Shown here: positions 22,832 through 30,873 of the stretch, one piece after another
Layout: the number at the start of each line of letters is the position of its first letter
Position numbering within the stretch: position 1 is the stretch's first letter
NCBI RefSeq assembly: GCF_000745855.1
Contig: NZ_JQKD01000007.1
Coordinates: 1 to 64,000 of the forward strand
Direction: 5' to 3'
Origin: Xenophilus azovorans DSM 13620
Lineage (GTDB): Bacteria > Pseudomonadota > Gammaproteobacteria > Burkholderiales > Burkholderiaceae_C
Length of the DNA: 64,000 bases
Position numbers and translations under genes: made by a program
The notes under the pieces: model-generated
The model's database searches: none
Told to the model about the DNA's origin: nothing
The model's input: the letters and a program-made list of their open reading frames with translations, nothing else

Positions 22832-23035
22832 ATGCAACCCAACGTCGGCACCCTCGACCGCGCGCTGCGCGTGCTGCTCGGCCTCGTGCTCATCGGCTTG
22901 GCCCTGGCGGGGCAGATCGGCCCCTGGGGCTGGATCGGCCTGCTGCCGCTGGCCACCGGCCTGCTGCGCCGCTGCCCGGCCTATTCGCTGTTCGGCTGGC
23001 GCACCTGCCGCTCGCCCTCCACCCGCCGCGGCTGA
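22832..23035 (+). CDS. Small DUF2892 (YgaP-type) membrane protein
   Basis: A 67-residue protein with two hydrophobic helices. The start MQPNVGTLDRALR and the ending RCPAYSLFGWRTC are the DUF2892 hallmarks. YgaP couples this membrane unit to a rhodanese domain; here it stands alone. GGAG precedes the ATG. Its last 55 bases overlap the 3' end of the convergent transporter gene. It completes an operon of three sulfur-linked genes. Confidence 0.87.
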   Translation: MQPNVGTLDRALRVLLGLVLIGLALAGQIGPWGWIGLLPLATGLLRRCPAYSLFGWRTCRSPSTRRG

Positions 23036-24480
23036 GCCTCGTCGGCCCACGACAGCGGCGGCGCGATGTCCTCCAGCGCGCGCCGCTCCGCGTTGACCGC
23101 GAAGCGCAGCGCCAGCAGCCCGGCGCCGATCACCAGCACCGCGCCGATGCCGTAGCCCACCGTCACCGCGCCGCGGCTGCCGGTCTCGATCAGCGCGCCG
23201 AACAGCCACGGCGCGATGAAGCCGCCGGCGCCGGTGCCCACGGCGTAGAAGAGAGCGATGGCGAGCGCGCGCATCTCCAGCGGAAACACCTCGCTGACCG
23301 TGAGGTAGGCCGAGCTGGCCGCGGCGGAAGCGAGGAAGAACACCGCCGACCAGGCCAGCGCCTGGGTGCGCGCGTCCAGCAGGCCGGCCATGAAGGCCCA
23401 GCCGGTCAGCGCCAGCCCGATGCCGGCGCCGACGTAGGTGAGGGCGATCATGCGGCGGCGCCCCACGCGGTCGAACAGCGGCCCGAGCAGCAGCGGCCCC
23501 AGCACGTTGCCCAGCGCGAAGGGGAAGATGTACAGCGCCACCCTGCCTTCCGGCACGCCGTAGTAGCGCGTGAGCACCAGCGCATAGGTGAAGAAGATGG
23601 CGTTGTAGAAGAAGGCCTGCGAGAGCATCAGCGCCAGCGCCACGCCGCTGCGCGTGCGGTAGTGCCGCAGCAGCACCCGCGCCACCTCGCGCATCGACGG
23701 GCTGGTGCGGCGCGCGACGGGCGAATGCGCCCCGGCGGGTGGCAGCGGGCCGTGTGCGGCCTGCACCTCGGCCTCGATGGCGGCGACGATGCGCTCGGCC
23801 TCCTCGCGGCGGCCGTGCGCGATCAGCCAGCGCGGGCTTTCCGGCACGTGGCGGCGCACCAGCACGATCGCCACCGCCAGCAGCGCGCCCAGCGCGAAGC
23901 CGGCGCGCCAGCCCTGCACCGGGCCGAGCACGCGCTCGTCGAGCAGCACCAGCGCCAGGCCCGCGCCCAGCGCCGCACCCAGCCAGAAGCTGCCGTTGAT
24001 GGCGAGGTTGACGCGCCCGCGCACGCGCGCCGGGATCAGCTCGTCGATGGCCGAGTTGATGGCCGCGTACTCGCCGCCGATGCCCAGGCCGGTGAAGAAG
24101 CGGCACACCGCGAAGAAGGCGAAGCCCGGCGAGAAGGCGGTGGCGAAAGTGGCGGCCGCGTACACCAGCAGGGTGAGCAGGAACAGCTTCTTGCGCCCCA
24201 GCCGGTCCGTCATGCGGCCGAACACCAGCGCACCGATCACCGCGCCGGCCACGTACAGCGAGCCGGCCAGGCCGACCTGCGCGGCCGTCAGTGCCAGCGT
24301 GTCGCCGCGCTCCAGCACGCCGCCCAGCGAGCCGACCATCGTCACCTCCAGCCCGTCGAGCACCCAGGCGATGCCCAGCGCGACCACCACGCGCCAGTGC
24401 CAGCGCGACCAGGGCAGGCGGTCGAGGCGGGCGGGGATGTCGGTGGAGGGCGGGGCGGGAGGCGGCGCGGCGTGACTCAC
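22981..24480 (-). CDS. MFS transporter, sugar-porter/metabolite-H+ symporter type
   Basis: A 499-residue twelve-helix transporter. Motif A appears as GRMTDRLGRKKLF (loop 2-3) and GPLFDRVGRRRM (loop 8-9). VPESPRWLIAHGR after helix 6 is the sugar-porter PESPR motif, and FTGLGIGGEYAAINSAIDELIP resembles inorganic-phosphate or aromatic-acid symporters. It begins with GTG. The substrate is probably an organic acid or sugar. A hydrophilic C-terminal tail overlaps the DUF2892 gene on the other strand. Confidence 0.88.
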   Translation of the reverse strand: MSHAAPPPAPPSTDIPARLDRLPWSRWHWRVVVALGIAWVLDGLEVTMVGSLGGVLERGDTLALTAAQVGLAGSLYVAGAVIGALVFGRMTDRLGRKKLFLLTLLVYAAATFATAFSPGFAFFAVCRFFTGLGIGGEYAAINSAIDELIPARVRGRVNLAINGSFWLGAALGAGLALVLLDERVLGPVQGWRAGFALGALLAVAIVLVRRHVPESPRWLIAHGRREEAERIVAAIEAEVQAAHGPLPPAGAHSPVARRTSPSMREVARVLLRHYRTRSGVALALMLSQAFFYNAIFFTYALVLTRYYGVPEGRVALYIFPFALGNVLGPLLLGPLFDRVGRRRMIALTYVGAGIGLALTGWAFMAGLLDARTQALAWSAVFFLASAAASSAYLTVSEVFPLEMRALAIALFYAVGTGAGGFIAPWLFGALIETGSRGAVTVGYGIGAVLVIGAGLLALRFAVNAERRALEDIAPPLSWADEAQPRRVEGERQVRQPNSE

Positions 24481-24622
24481 AGGAGACCGACCTTAGCGCA
24501 AGCGCGGCGCGGCCGGCGTCGGCCAGGGCTGACAAGCGCGTGCTTCGACCCGGCAGCCCGGGAGGCAGCGGCGATCAGGCGGCGATCGTCGTGGACACCG
24601 GCCACCGACGTCGCTTCCCTTC

Positions 24623-25249
24623 ATGCACACTCCACGCATGCCCATCGACAAGTCTGCCGACAGCCCGGCCTTGTTCAAGAGCGCCAAGGCGTTTGAAACC
24701 TGGTTGAAACAGCACCATGCCACGTCCCCGGGCCTCTGGCTCAAGATCGCCAAGCGCCGTGCCGACGCAGCCAGCGTCACCTACCTCGAAGCGGTGGAGA
24801 TCGCGCTCTGCTGGGGCTGGATCGACGGTCAGAAGAAGGGGCTGGACGAGCAGTATTTCCTCCAGCGATTCACGCCCAGGCGCGCCCGCAGCGTATGGTC
24901 GAGAGTCAACGTCGACAAAGTGGCGACGCTCATCGAGGCGGGCCGCATGAAGGCGCCGGGCCTTGCGCAGGTCGAGGCCGCCAAGGCCGATGGCCGATGG
25001 GCGCGGGCATACGACGGCGCGCGTACGTCCGTGGTCCCCGAAGACCTGACCGCGGCGCTCGACGCCGCCCCGATGGCGAAAGCGTTCTTCTCGACGATCA
25101 ACGCCGCAAATCGCTACGCGATCCTGTGGCGCATTCAAACGGCCGTGAAAGCCGAGACGCGCGCGAGGCGGATCGCCCAACTCGTGGAGATGCTCGCGCG
25201 CGGCGAAACCATCCATATCTTCAAGCCCAAGGTCGAGGCTGGGAACTGA
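24623..25249 (+). CDS. YdeI/OmpD-associated-family protein
   Basis: A 208-residue protein of the YdeI family: FETWLKQHH at the N-terminus, VEIALCWGWIDGQKKGLDEQY and RRARSVWSRVN in the middle, and IAQLVEMLARGE at the end are all characteristic. Members are linked to peptide or membrane stress, without a defined biochemical role. A second in-frame ATG lies at 24638 and may be the true start; no ribosome site decides. It is the last normal-composition gene before the accessory island. Confidence 0.88.
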   Translation: MHTPRMPIDKSADSPALFKSAKAFETWLKQHHATSPGLWLKIAKRRADAASVTYLEAVEIALCWGWIDGQKKGLDEQYFLQRFTPRRARSVWSRVNVDKVATLIEAGRMKAPGLAQVEAAKADGRWARAYDGARTSVVPEDLTAALDAAPMAKAFFSTINAANRYAILWRIQTAVKAETRARRIAQLVEMLARGETIHIFKPKVEAGN

Positions 25250-25725
25250 GCGGGCCTCGGCGACTGCTTGGCGTCAGGCGGCGTGAGTTCGCCTGCGATC
25301 GCAACTGCTGGGAGGCGGACGGCTACTTGGTCGTCGTCGGCTTGAGACTGGTGGCCGCCGCTCGCGGTAGACATGACGATCAGTAGCTTCCGACCCGTTG
25401 CAGACTTTCAATCCACCGAATTCGTGTCCTCAAAGCAGCCGTTCCGCTCCGACTCGCGCACGGTGTAGTCAACCTGCCGAAATCTTGCTGTCATGTGCAC
25501 CGACAACGCGACGGCCTCAAGAGCTTGATGCCTGCGCAATAGGGAATTCAATTCCGACAAAATTGCCTCATCGCTCCAGGCTCACGCAGTAGCCCGCCGA
25601 CTGAACCCCCCGCCGCGCGCGAACCGGATAGCTTTAGATCGCGCGTGGTCCATGGCCAGGCAACATGCAATTCGATCTTGCAGGCCGCGCAAGTAAAATG
25701 TGAGTTTTCGCAACCTGACGCGCAT
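25250..25725. other. Gene-free left part of the accessory island
   Basis: This stretch is less GC-rich than its surroundings. No convincing coding region, tRNA or att-like repeat was found. It holds a 6-1-6 palindrome GGAATTCAATTCC (25543-25555) and, near its right end, TAAAAT (25694-25699) as a possible -10 for the following gene. It may be the left junction or decayed DNA of a transferred segment. Confidence 0.4.
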
Positions 25726-26379
25726 ATGGCCAAGAGGAATCAGGACCCCGATCCGTCCCCTGACAAGGCGAAGGTACGCATCTTCTTCGCTGAGGTCGAG
25801 GGCAACAACGACAGCATCAAGGAGGCGTTGAAGACGATGGTGCAGGCAATGAACCGCGCTGCTCCCGTACCTGCGCGCGTCGTCATGAATGGCGCGGCGG
25901 CAAATTTGGCTGCGCCGGCCGCCGAGACCGGCGAGGAACCGGCGGAGGTTGTCAACGCGGCGGAGACTGACGTCGAAGCTGAGGCGCCCGCCCCCGCCCC
26001 CGCCCGCAAGCGCGGTACGGGGCCGAAGCGAGATCACAACGTCGGGATTGAACTCGTGCCAGACATGGACTTCCGTCCCGATGGCAAGCAGACGTTGCGC
26101 GAGTTTTTTGCGGAGAAGGCTCCGAAGGGCGACATGGATCAGACCGTGGTGGTCGTGTACTACATGCAGCATCACATGGGCATGTCCGCCATCGGCTTTG
26201 GGCACATTCGCACTGCGTTCAAGGACGTGAGCAAGCCGCTCCCAGCAGACTTACGCTCGACTGTGCGAAACATGAAAAAGCAAAAGGCTTGGCTCAACTG
26301 GAGCACGCCAGACGCGATGCAGGTGACGACCATCGGCGAGAATTACGTCGAGCACGACATGGCCGCGCGCAAGGCCTGA
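25726..26379 (+). CDS. Unrecognised protein, first gene of a two-gene accessory module
   Basis: I do not recognise this 217-residue protein. Residues 15-45 (KVRIFFAEVEGNNDSIKEAL) look like a small alpha/beta segment. Residues 55-100 are a low-complexity Ala/Glu/Pro linker. Residues about 120-210 look like a winged-helix domain (YYMQHHMGMSAIGFGHIRTAF, then LRSTVRNMKKQKAWL). That part resembles the N-terminal domain of the next gene's product in pattern. Upstream in-frame starts exist, but this ATG begins the globular sequence. The next gene starts after one base. Confidence 0.65.
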   Translation: MAKRNQDPDPSPDKAKVRIFFAEVEGNNDSIKEALKTMVQAMNRAAPVPARVVMNGAAANLAAPAAETGEEPAEVVNAAETDVEAEAPAPAPARKRGTGPKRDHNVGIELVPDMDFRPDGKQTLREFFAEKAPKGDMDQTVVVVYYMQHHMGMSAIGFGHIRTAFKDVSKPLPADLRSTVRNMKKQKAWLNWSTPDAMQVTTIGENYVEHDMAARKA

Positions 26380-26380
26380 A

Positions 26381-27130
26381 GTGAACCCATCGCTTGAAGA
26401 CTTCTGCGAGATCGTCGGCGGCCTCCAGAAGAAGACCAATGCGGAAAAGGCGCTCGCGCTGCTGTGGTACCACGATCAGGAGCAGCCCAACATCGCCATG
26501 ACCGCCGGGCGGCTCACACGGCTGCTCAGCGACCATCACATTGGCTCGGCGAACTCTGTGGCGGTAGGCGACGGCATCCGCAAGAGCAAGCTCGCGGTAG
26601 AGAGGAGTGCCGGATTTGTGCTCAAGCCCGGCTCCCGCAAGCTAATCAGGGCATGGCTTCCCGAGCACCTGGAAGGCGTTCAGCCAACGATGGATCACGG
26701 CGCCGGTTTCTTGCCGGAACCGGTGTGGCGCAGTAATCGTGGATACATCGAGGCCGTGTGCCGAGAACTCAACGGTTGCTACCGCGCTGCGTACTACAAC
26801 GCGGCTGCCGTCATGCTGCGTCGTCTGCTCGAGACGTTGATCATCGAGGCCTACGAGCACCTTGGACGAGAGGCCGAAATTCGCGACGGCGCCGGCAACT
26901 ACTTCATGCTTGCCGACCTTGTCGAACGCGCTTGCGGTGAAAAAGGCCATTTGGGGATCAACCTCGGTCGGGACGCCAAGACGGCCCTCAAGGATGCCCG
27001 GCAGATAGGCAATTGGGCTGCCCATGCCCGCCGTTTCATTGCCCACGCGCCCGATCTGACCAAACTGCAGTCAGGCGCCCGTATCCTCGTTCAGGAGTTG
27101 ATTCAGATCGCAAATATCGGCAGGGCCTGA
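26381..27130 (+). CDS. Winged-helix plus DUF4145/HEPN-like protein
   Basis: A 249-residue protein. Residues about 20-95 look like a winged helix (ALLWYHDQEQPNIAMTAGRL, then GIRKSKLAVERSAGFVLK). Residues about 115-245 have the look of DUF4145/HEPN-like helical domains: RAAYYNAAAVMLRRLLETLI, and then R207 with N211-W-A-A-H215. The spacing of R and H is longer than the canonical HEPN R-x4-6-H, so nuclease activity is not assured. DUF4145 proteins are frequent in defence islands. The start (GTG at 26381) lies one base after the previous stop, so the two genes act as one unit. Confidence 0.65.
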   Translation: MNPSLEDFCEIVGGLQKKTNAEKALALLWYHDQEQPNIAMTAGRLTRLLSDHHIGSANSVAVGDGIRKSKLAVERSAGFVLKPGSRKLIRAWLPEHLEGVQPTMDHGAGFLPEPVWRSNRGYIEAVCRELNGCYRAAYYNAAAVMLRRLLETLIIEAYEHLGREAEIRDGAGNYFMLADLVERACGEKGHLGINLGRDAKTALKDARQIGNWAAHARRFIAHAPDLTKLQSGARILVQELIQIANIGRA

Positions 27131-27506
27131 ATAGCTTATGCCGGCGATTTGCCGGGTGTAGGTTGGCTCGTCAATGAGGCCATGATCCAAGCATTGCACA
27201 TCGCGCAGCGTACTTGGCCGCGCCGTGCGTGTATTCGCCAGCCAGAGGGCGCTTGCGCTATTTCGCCGTGTCGACCTCTCTGCGGCGTTCAGGTCTTGCG
27301 CAGGTCGAGTATTTCCTGGATTGCCGTGGCTTCGCGCAGTGGCCCAAAGCTGTCGCTCGTGACGGACCGCCGTTGGCCGACAGCGGCCGGCCATGAGGAT
27401 ATCGCGAACATCGGCAACCGCTGCAAAGCGGAAGTCCAGCCTGAAAGGAATGGGGCCTACAACAGGTCACGCGCAGCCAACCGCCATCGCAAGCCTCCCG
27501 CCAGCC
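27131..27506. other. Gene-free right part of the accessory island
   Basis: No gene, hairpin terminator, tRNA or clear repeat was recognised here. Open frames exist on both strands but have no family-like sequence or ribosome site. Composition returns to the GC-rich average towards the LysR gene. Confidence 0.4.
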
Positions 27507-28412
27507 TCATTCCTCATCCAGCGCCGCGAACCGCTCCGCCAGAAAGTCCAACAGCGCCCGCACCGCCGGCAGCAGCCCGCGGCGCGAGGGGAACACGGCA
27601 TGGACGACCTCGCGCCGCGGGGCCCAGCCGGGCAGCACCCGCACCAACTCACCGCGTTCGATCGCGTCGACCACCAGCATGGACGGCAACTGCACCACGC
27701 CCACGCCGGCCAGCGCGGCGGCGCGCAGCGCGGCCATGCTGCGGGTGACCAAGCGCGGGCGGTGCGGCACGACGGCCTGCGCGCCGTCCGGGCCCAGCAG
27801 CCGCCATGCATGCTCGTTCTGCGGCAGCGCCAGCTCCAGGCTGGGCAGCCCCCCCAGGTCGGCCGGCGAGCGCAGCGCCTCGCGCCCGGCCAGCAGGCCC
27901 GGCGCGGCCACCAGGCACTGGCCGCGCTCGGCCAGCACGCGCAGGACCAGGTCGCTGTCCTCGATGGGCGGCGGGCGCACGCGGATCGCCAGGTCGATGC
28001 CTTCGCCCACCACGTCCACCCGGCGGTTGGTGTCCTCCAGGTGCACCTCCACCCGCGGATGCGCGGCCATGAAGGCGGCCAGCATGTCGGCCACGCGCAG
28101 GTCCAGCAGCGCCACCGGGCAGGTCATGCGCACGATGCCGCAGGGCTCGGCGTGGGTGAGGGCGATGGCTTCCTCCGCCGCCTCGGCCTCCACCAGCATG
28201 GCCTTGCAGTGCGCGTAGTAGGTCTGGCCGATCTCGGTGACGGCGAAGCGGCGGCTGGAGCGCTGGATCAGGCGCACGCCCAGCCGCTCCTCCAGCTGCG
28301 CGATGCGCCGCGACAGGCGCGACTTGGGCAGGCCCAGCGCCCGGCCGGCCGGGGCGAAGCCGCCGTGCTCCACCACCTGCGCGTAGAAATAGAGGTCGTT
28401 GAGGTCTCTCAT
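27507..28412 (-). CDS. LysR-family transcriptional regulator
   Basis: A 301-residue LysR regulator. The N-terminal HTH contains GGFAPAGRALGLPKSRLSRR and the linker helix LEERLGVRLIQRSSRR. The rest is a LysR_substrate domain with DLAIRVRPP. The start MRDLNDLYFYAQVVE is the family norm; a longer frame upstream was rejected. It is divergent from a pirin gene, the usual partner of this subfamily, and probably activates the pirin-OsmC-FMN-reductase run. Confidence 0.92.
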   Translation of the reverse strand: MRDLNDLYFYAQVVEHGGFAPAGRALGLPKSRLSRRIAQLEERLGVRLIQRSSRRFAVTEIGQTYYAHCKAMLVEAEAAEEAIALTHAEPCGIVRMTCPVALLDLRVADMLAAFMAAHPRVEVHLEDTNRRVDVVGEGIDLAIRVRPPPIEDSDLVLRVLAERGQCLVAAPGLLAGREALRSPADLGGLPSLELALPQNEHAWRLLGPDGAQAVVPHRPRLVTRSMAALRAAALAGVGVVQLPSMLVVDAIERGELVRVLPGWAPRREVVHAVFPSRRGLLPAVRALLDFLAERFAALDEE

Positions 28413-28430
28413 CGTTCTTTCCGTGGAACG
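28413..28430. promoter_or_regulatory. Candidate LysR-binding dyad
   Basis: CGTTC, eight bases, GAACG directly upstream of the LysR start codon, in the region shared with the divergent pirin gene. The arms are short but the position matches autoregulatory LysR sites. Confidence 0.3.
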
Positions 28431-28527
28431 CTGATGGCCGATTCTGCTGCCTACCGCTTTGCCCGTTGCGCCCATATGCTTTCTTCATGGCCGCGCGTTG
28501 GCGGCCGCCCCTTTTCAGGAGATGAGC

Positions 28528-29391
28528 ATGAGCAAGATCCTCGGCATCCACAGCGCGCCGCGCCCGCACTGGGTGGGCGACGGCTTTCCCGTGCGGTCGC
28601 TCTTCGGCTACGACGGGCTGGGCCGGCACCTGAGCCCCTTCCTGCTGCTCGACCACGCGCAGCCGACCGCCTTCGCGCCGGCGGCGCGGCCGCGCGGCGT
28701 GGGCCAGCACCCGCACCGCGGCTTCGAGACCGTGACCATCGTCTACCAGGGCGAGGTGGAGCACCGCGACTCGACCGGCGCCGGCGGCCTGATCGGCCCC
28801 GGCGACGTGCAGTGGATGACGGCGGCCGGCGGCATCCTGCACGAGGAGTTCCACTCGCATGCGTTCACCGAGCGCGGCGGCACCATCGAGATGGTGCAGC
28901 TGTGGGTGAACCTGCCGGCCAAGGACAAGATGGCCGCGCCCGGCTACCAGACGCTGCTGGACCGCGACATCCCCGCCGTGGATCTGCCCGGCGGCGCCGG
29001 CCGGCTGCGTGTGATCGCCGGTGCCTTCGACGGCCGCCGCGGCCCGGCGCGCACCTTCACGCCCATCGACGTATGGGATGTGCGCCTGGCCCAGGGCGCT
29101 ACCGCGCGCCTGCCGGCGACGCCGGGCCACACGCTGGCGCTGGTGGTGCTGCGCGGCGCGGTGCGCATCCAGGGCCAGGTGGCGCGCGAGGGCCAGTTGG
29201 TGCACTTCGACCGCGCGGGCGGCGAGGTGGCGATCGAGGCCGAGAGCGATGCCGGCCTGCTGTGGCTGGCCGGCGAGCCGATCGAGGAGCCGGTGGTCGG
29301 CTACGGCCCCTTCGTGATGAACAGCGAGGCCGAGATCCACCAGGCCGTCGACGACTTCAACGCCGGCCGCTTCGGGCGGATGGCAGCATGA
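28528..29391 (+). CDS. Pirin-family bicupin protein
   Basis: A 287-residue pirin. FLLLDHAQPTAF, HPHRGFETVTIVYQGEVEHRDS (in two overlapping motifs) and GILHEEFHS contain the metal-binding histidines and glutamate of the N-terminal cupin, and the second cupin follows. Bacterial pirins may act as quercetinases or redox cofactors. CAGGAG lies 6 bases before this ATG, which is preferred over one six bases earlier. It is divergent from its LysR regulator. Confidence 0.93.
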   Translation: MSKILGIHSAPRPHWVGDGFPVRSLFGYDGLGRHLSPFLLLDHAQPTAFAPAARPRGVGQHPHRGFETVTIVYQGEVEHRDSTGAGGLIGPGDVQWMTAAGGILHEEFHSHAFTERGGTIEMVQLWVNLPAKDKMAAPGYQTLLDRDIPAVDLPGGAGRLRVIAGAFDGRRGPARTFTPIDVWDVRLAQGATARLPATPGHTLALVVLRGAVRIQGQVAREGQLVHFDRAGGEVAIEAESDAGLLWLAGEPIEEPVVGYGPFVMNSEAEIHQAVDDFNAGRFGRMAA

Positions 29392-29427
29392 CGGGCCCCG
29401 GCCCGGGTCCGCGCAGAAAGGAAAGCC

Positions 29428-29838
29428 ATGTCCGCTGAAGTCACTGTCCATGCCGCCATCGGCGCCGCACCGTATGCGGTCGCGCTCAGCGACGACGCCG
29501 GCCACGCCTGGGGCGCCGACGAGCCTGCCGCCCTGGGCGGCGGCGACAGCGGGCCGACGCCGCATGCGCTGCTGTTGTCCAGCCTGGGTGCCTGCACCGC
29601 CATCACGCTGAAGATGTTCGCGTCCCGCAAGGCGTGGCCGCTGGACGGCGTGCAGGTGGCGCTGCGCTACGCCGCCGCGCCGCCTGGCGCGGCAGGCACC
29701 GGCATCGAGCGCAGCATCACCCTGCAGGGCGCGCTGGACGCCGCCCAGCGCGAGCGCCTGCTGCAGGTGGCCAACGCCTGCCCCATCCACAAGCTGCTGA
29801 CGGGCGAGGTGCGCATCGACACCACGCTCGCGGAGTGA
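29428..29838 (+). CDS. OsmC/Ohr-family peroxide-reducing protein
   Basis: A 136-residue OsmC-fold protein. The two peroxidatic cysteines are visible in SLGACTAITLKMF and NACPIHKLL. It should reduce organic hydroperoxides with thiols. GGGDSGPTPHALLL before the first cysteine is the expected turn. An AAAGGAAA site precedes the ATG. The gene lies between pirin and an FMN reductase gene, a frequent stress-response grouping. Confidence 0.92.
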   Translation: MSAEVTVHAAIGAAPYAVALSDDAGHAWGADEPAALGGGDSGPTPHALLLSSLGACTAITLKMFASRKAWPLDGVQVALRYAAAPPGAAGTGIERSITLQGALDAAQRERLLQVANACPIHKLLTGEVRIDTTLAE

Positions 29839-29842
29839 CGCC

Positions 29843-30448
29843 ATGACGACGACGACCCCCCTGCGACTGCTCGTGATCCCCGCCAGCGCGCGCGAAGGCT
29901 CGCTCAACCGTCGGCTGGCCGCCTGCGCCGCAGCGATGGCGCGCGCCGACGGCATCGACGTGCACGTGCTCGACCTGCGCGCGCTGGCGCTGCCCGTCTA
30001 CGACGGCGACCTGGAGGCGGCCGAGGGCGTGCCGGCCGGCGCGCTGGAGCTGCAGCGCGCCGTGCTGGCGGCCGATGCGCTGCTGGTGGTCACGCCCGAG
30101 TACAACGGCTTCCCGACGCCGCTGTTCGTCAACGCCTTCGACTGGCTCTCGCGCATCCCGGCCACCGAGGCGAACCCTTCGGGCCTGGCTGCCACCGCCG
30201 AGCGGCCGGTGGCGTTGCTGTCGGCCTCGCCCGGCCCCGCGGGCGGGCTGCGCTCGATGAACTTCGTGCGGCAGTACCTGCAGATGGCCTTCGCCATGCT
30301 GGTGGCGCCGCAGCAGTTCGCGCTCGGCCGCGCGCACGAGGCCTTCGATGCGCAGGGCGGATTGAAGGAGCCTCGCGCCGCGCAGGCGGTGCAGGGCGTG
30401 GTGCAGTCGCTGGCGCGGCTGGCGCTCAGGCTGCGGGCGCCGGGCTGA
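29843..30448 (+). CDS. NAD(P)H-dependent FMN reductase
   Basis: A 201-residue flavodoxin-like protein. IPASAREGSLNRRLA binds the FMN phosphate and VTPEYNGFPTPLFVNAFDW is the conserved NADPH:FMN reductase motif (PEYN). It probably reduces quinones or free flavins. Four bases separate it from the OsmC gene, so it is in the same operon. Confidence 0.92.
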   Translation: MTTTTPLRLLVIPASAREGSLNRRLAACAAAMARADGIDVHVLDLRALALPVYDGDLEAAEGVPAGALELQRAVLAADALLVVTPEYNGFPTPLFVNAFDWLSRIPATEANPSGLAATAERPVALLSASPGPAGGLRSMNFVRQYLQMAFAMLVAPQQFALGRAHEAFDAQGGLKEPRAAQAVQGVVQSLARLALRLRAPG

Positions 30449-30470
30449 CGGTTGGCCGATCGGCGGCGGT

Positions 30471-30734
30471 TCAGTCGTCGTCCAGCGCACGTCCGCGCCG
30501 CAGCGGCGCCTCGGGCAGGCGCCTGCTGCGCAGCGCCAGTTCGCCGCGCTCGGTGATGCCGAAGACCACCGCCTCGGCCTCGGCGCCGTCGGGCGTGTTC
30601 AGCGGGCCCTGCGGCACGGACGCGGTGACGAGTTCGGCGGCCTTGAGTAGCCGTACGTTGTCGACGTCGCTCACGCGGCGCACCACGAGTGGGAAGCGGG
30701 CCTTGACGATGCTTGCAAGGTACTCCAGGGACAT
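30471..30734 (-). CDS. Small hypothetical protein
   Basis: An 87-residue protein with no recognised domain. Residues 1-40 look like helices with a possible HTH (VRLLKAAELVTASVP), followed by a strand-rich middle (AEAVVFGITERGELALRS) and an arginine-rich end. GC-rich codon usage matches its neighbours, and an AGGG-like site lies before the ATG. It is convergent with the FMN reductase gene. It is probably real, but nothing about its function can be said. Confidence 0.5.
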   Translation of the reverse strand: MSLEYLASIVKARFPLVVRRVSDVDNVRLLKAAELVTASVPQGPLNTPDGAEAEAVVFGITERGELALRSRRLPEAPLRRGRALDDD

Positions 30735-30873
30735 GGACGGGCCTCCAGTGCGTGCGACCCATTGTGCAGGCCCGTCATGACCGCGGGCTGAACGACTCGT
30801 AACACCCCTGGTTGCCGCCGGAGAACTTCGGTATGTGCGTGCGGTGCAGCATCGCCGACCCAGGGGCGACGCT

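Noticed and set aside
25543-25555. GGAATTCAATTCC as an attachment site of the accessory island
   Set aside because: No second copy was found at the other side of the island and no integrase or tRNA gene is near.
27149-27500. Possible small genes in the right part of the island
   Set aside because: Candidate products are cysteine- and arginine-rich without recognisable domains, and no ribosome site precedes them.
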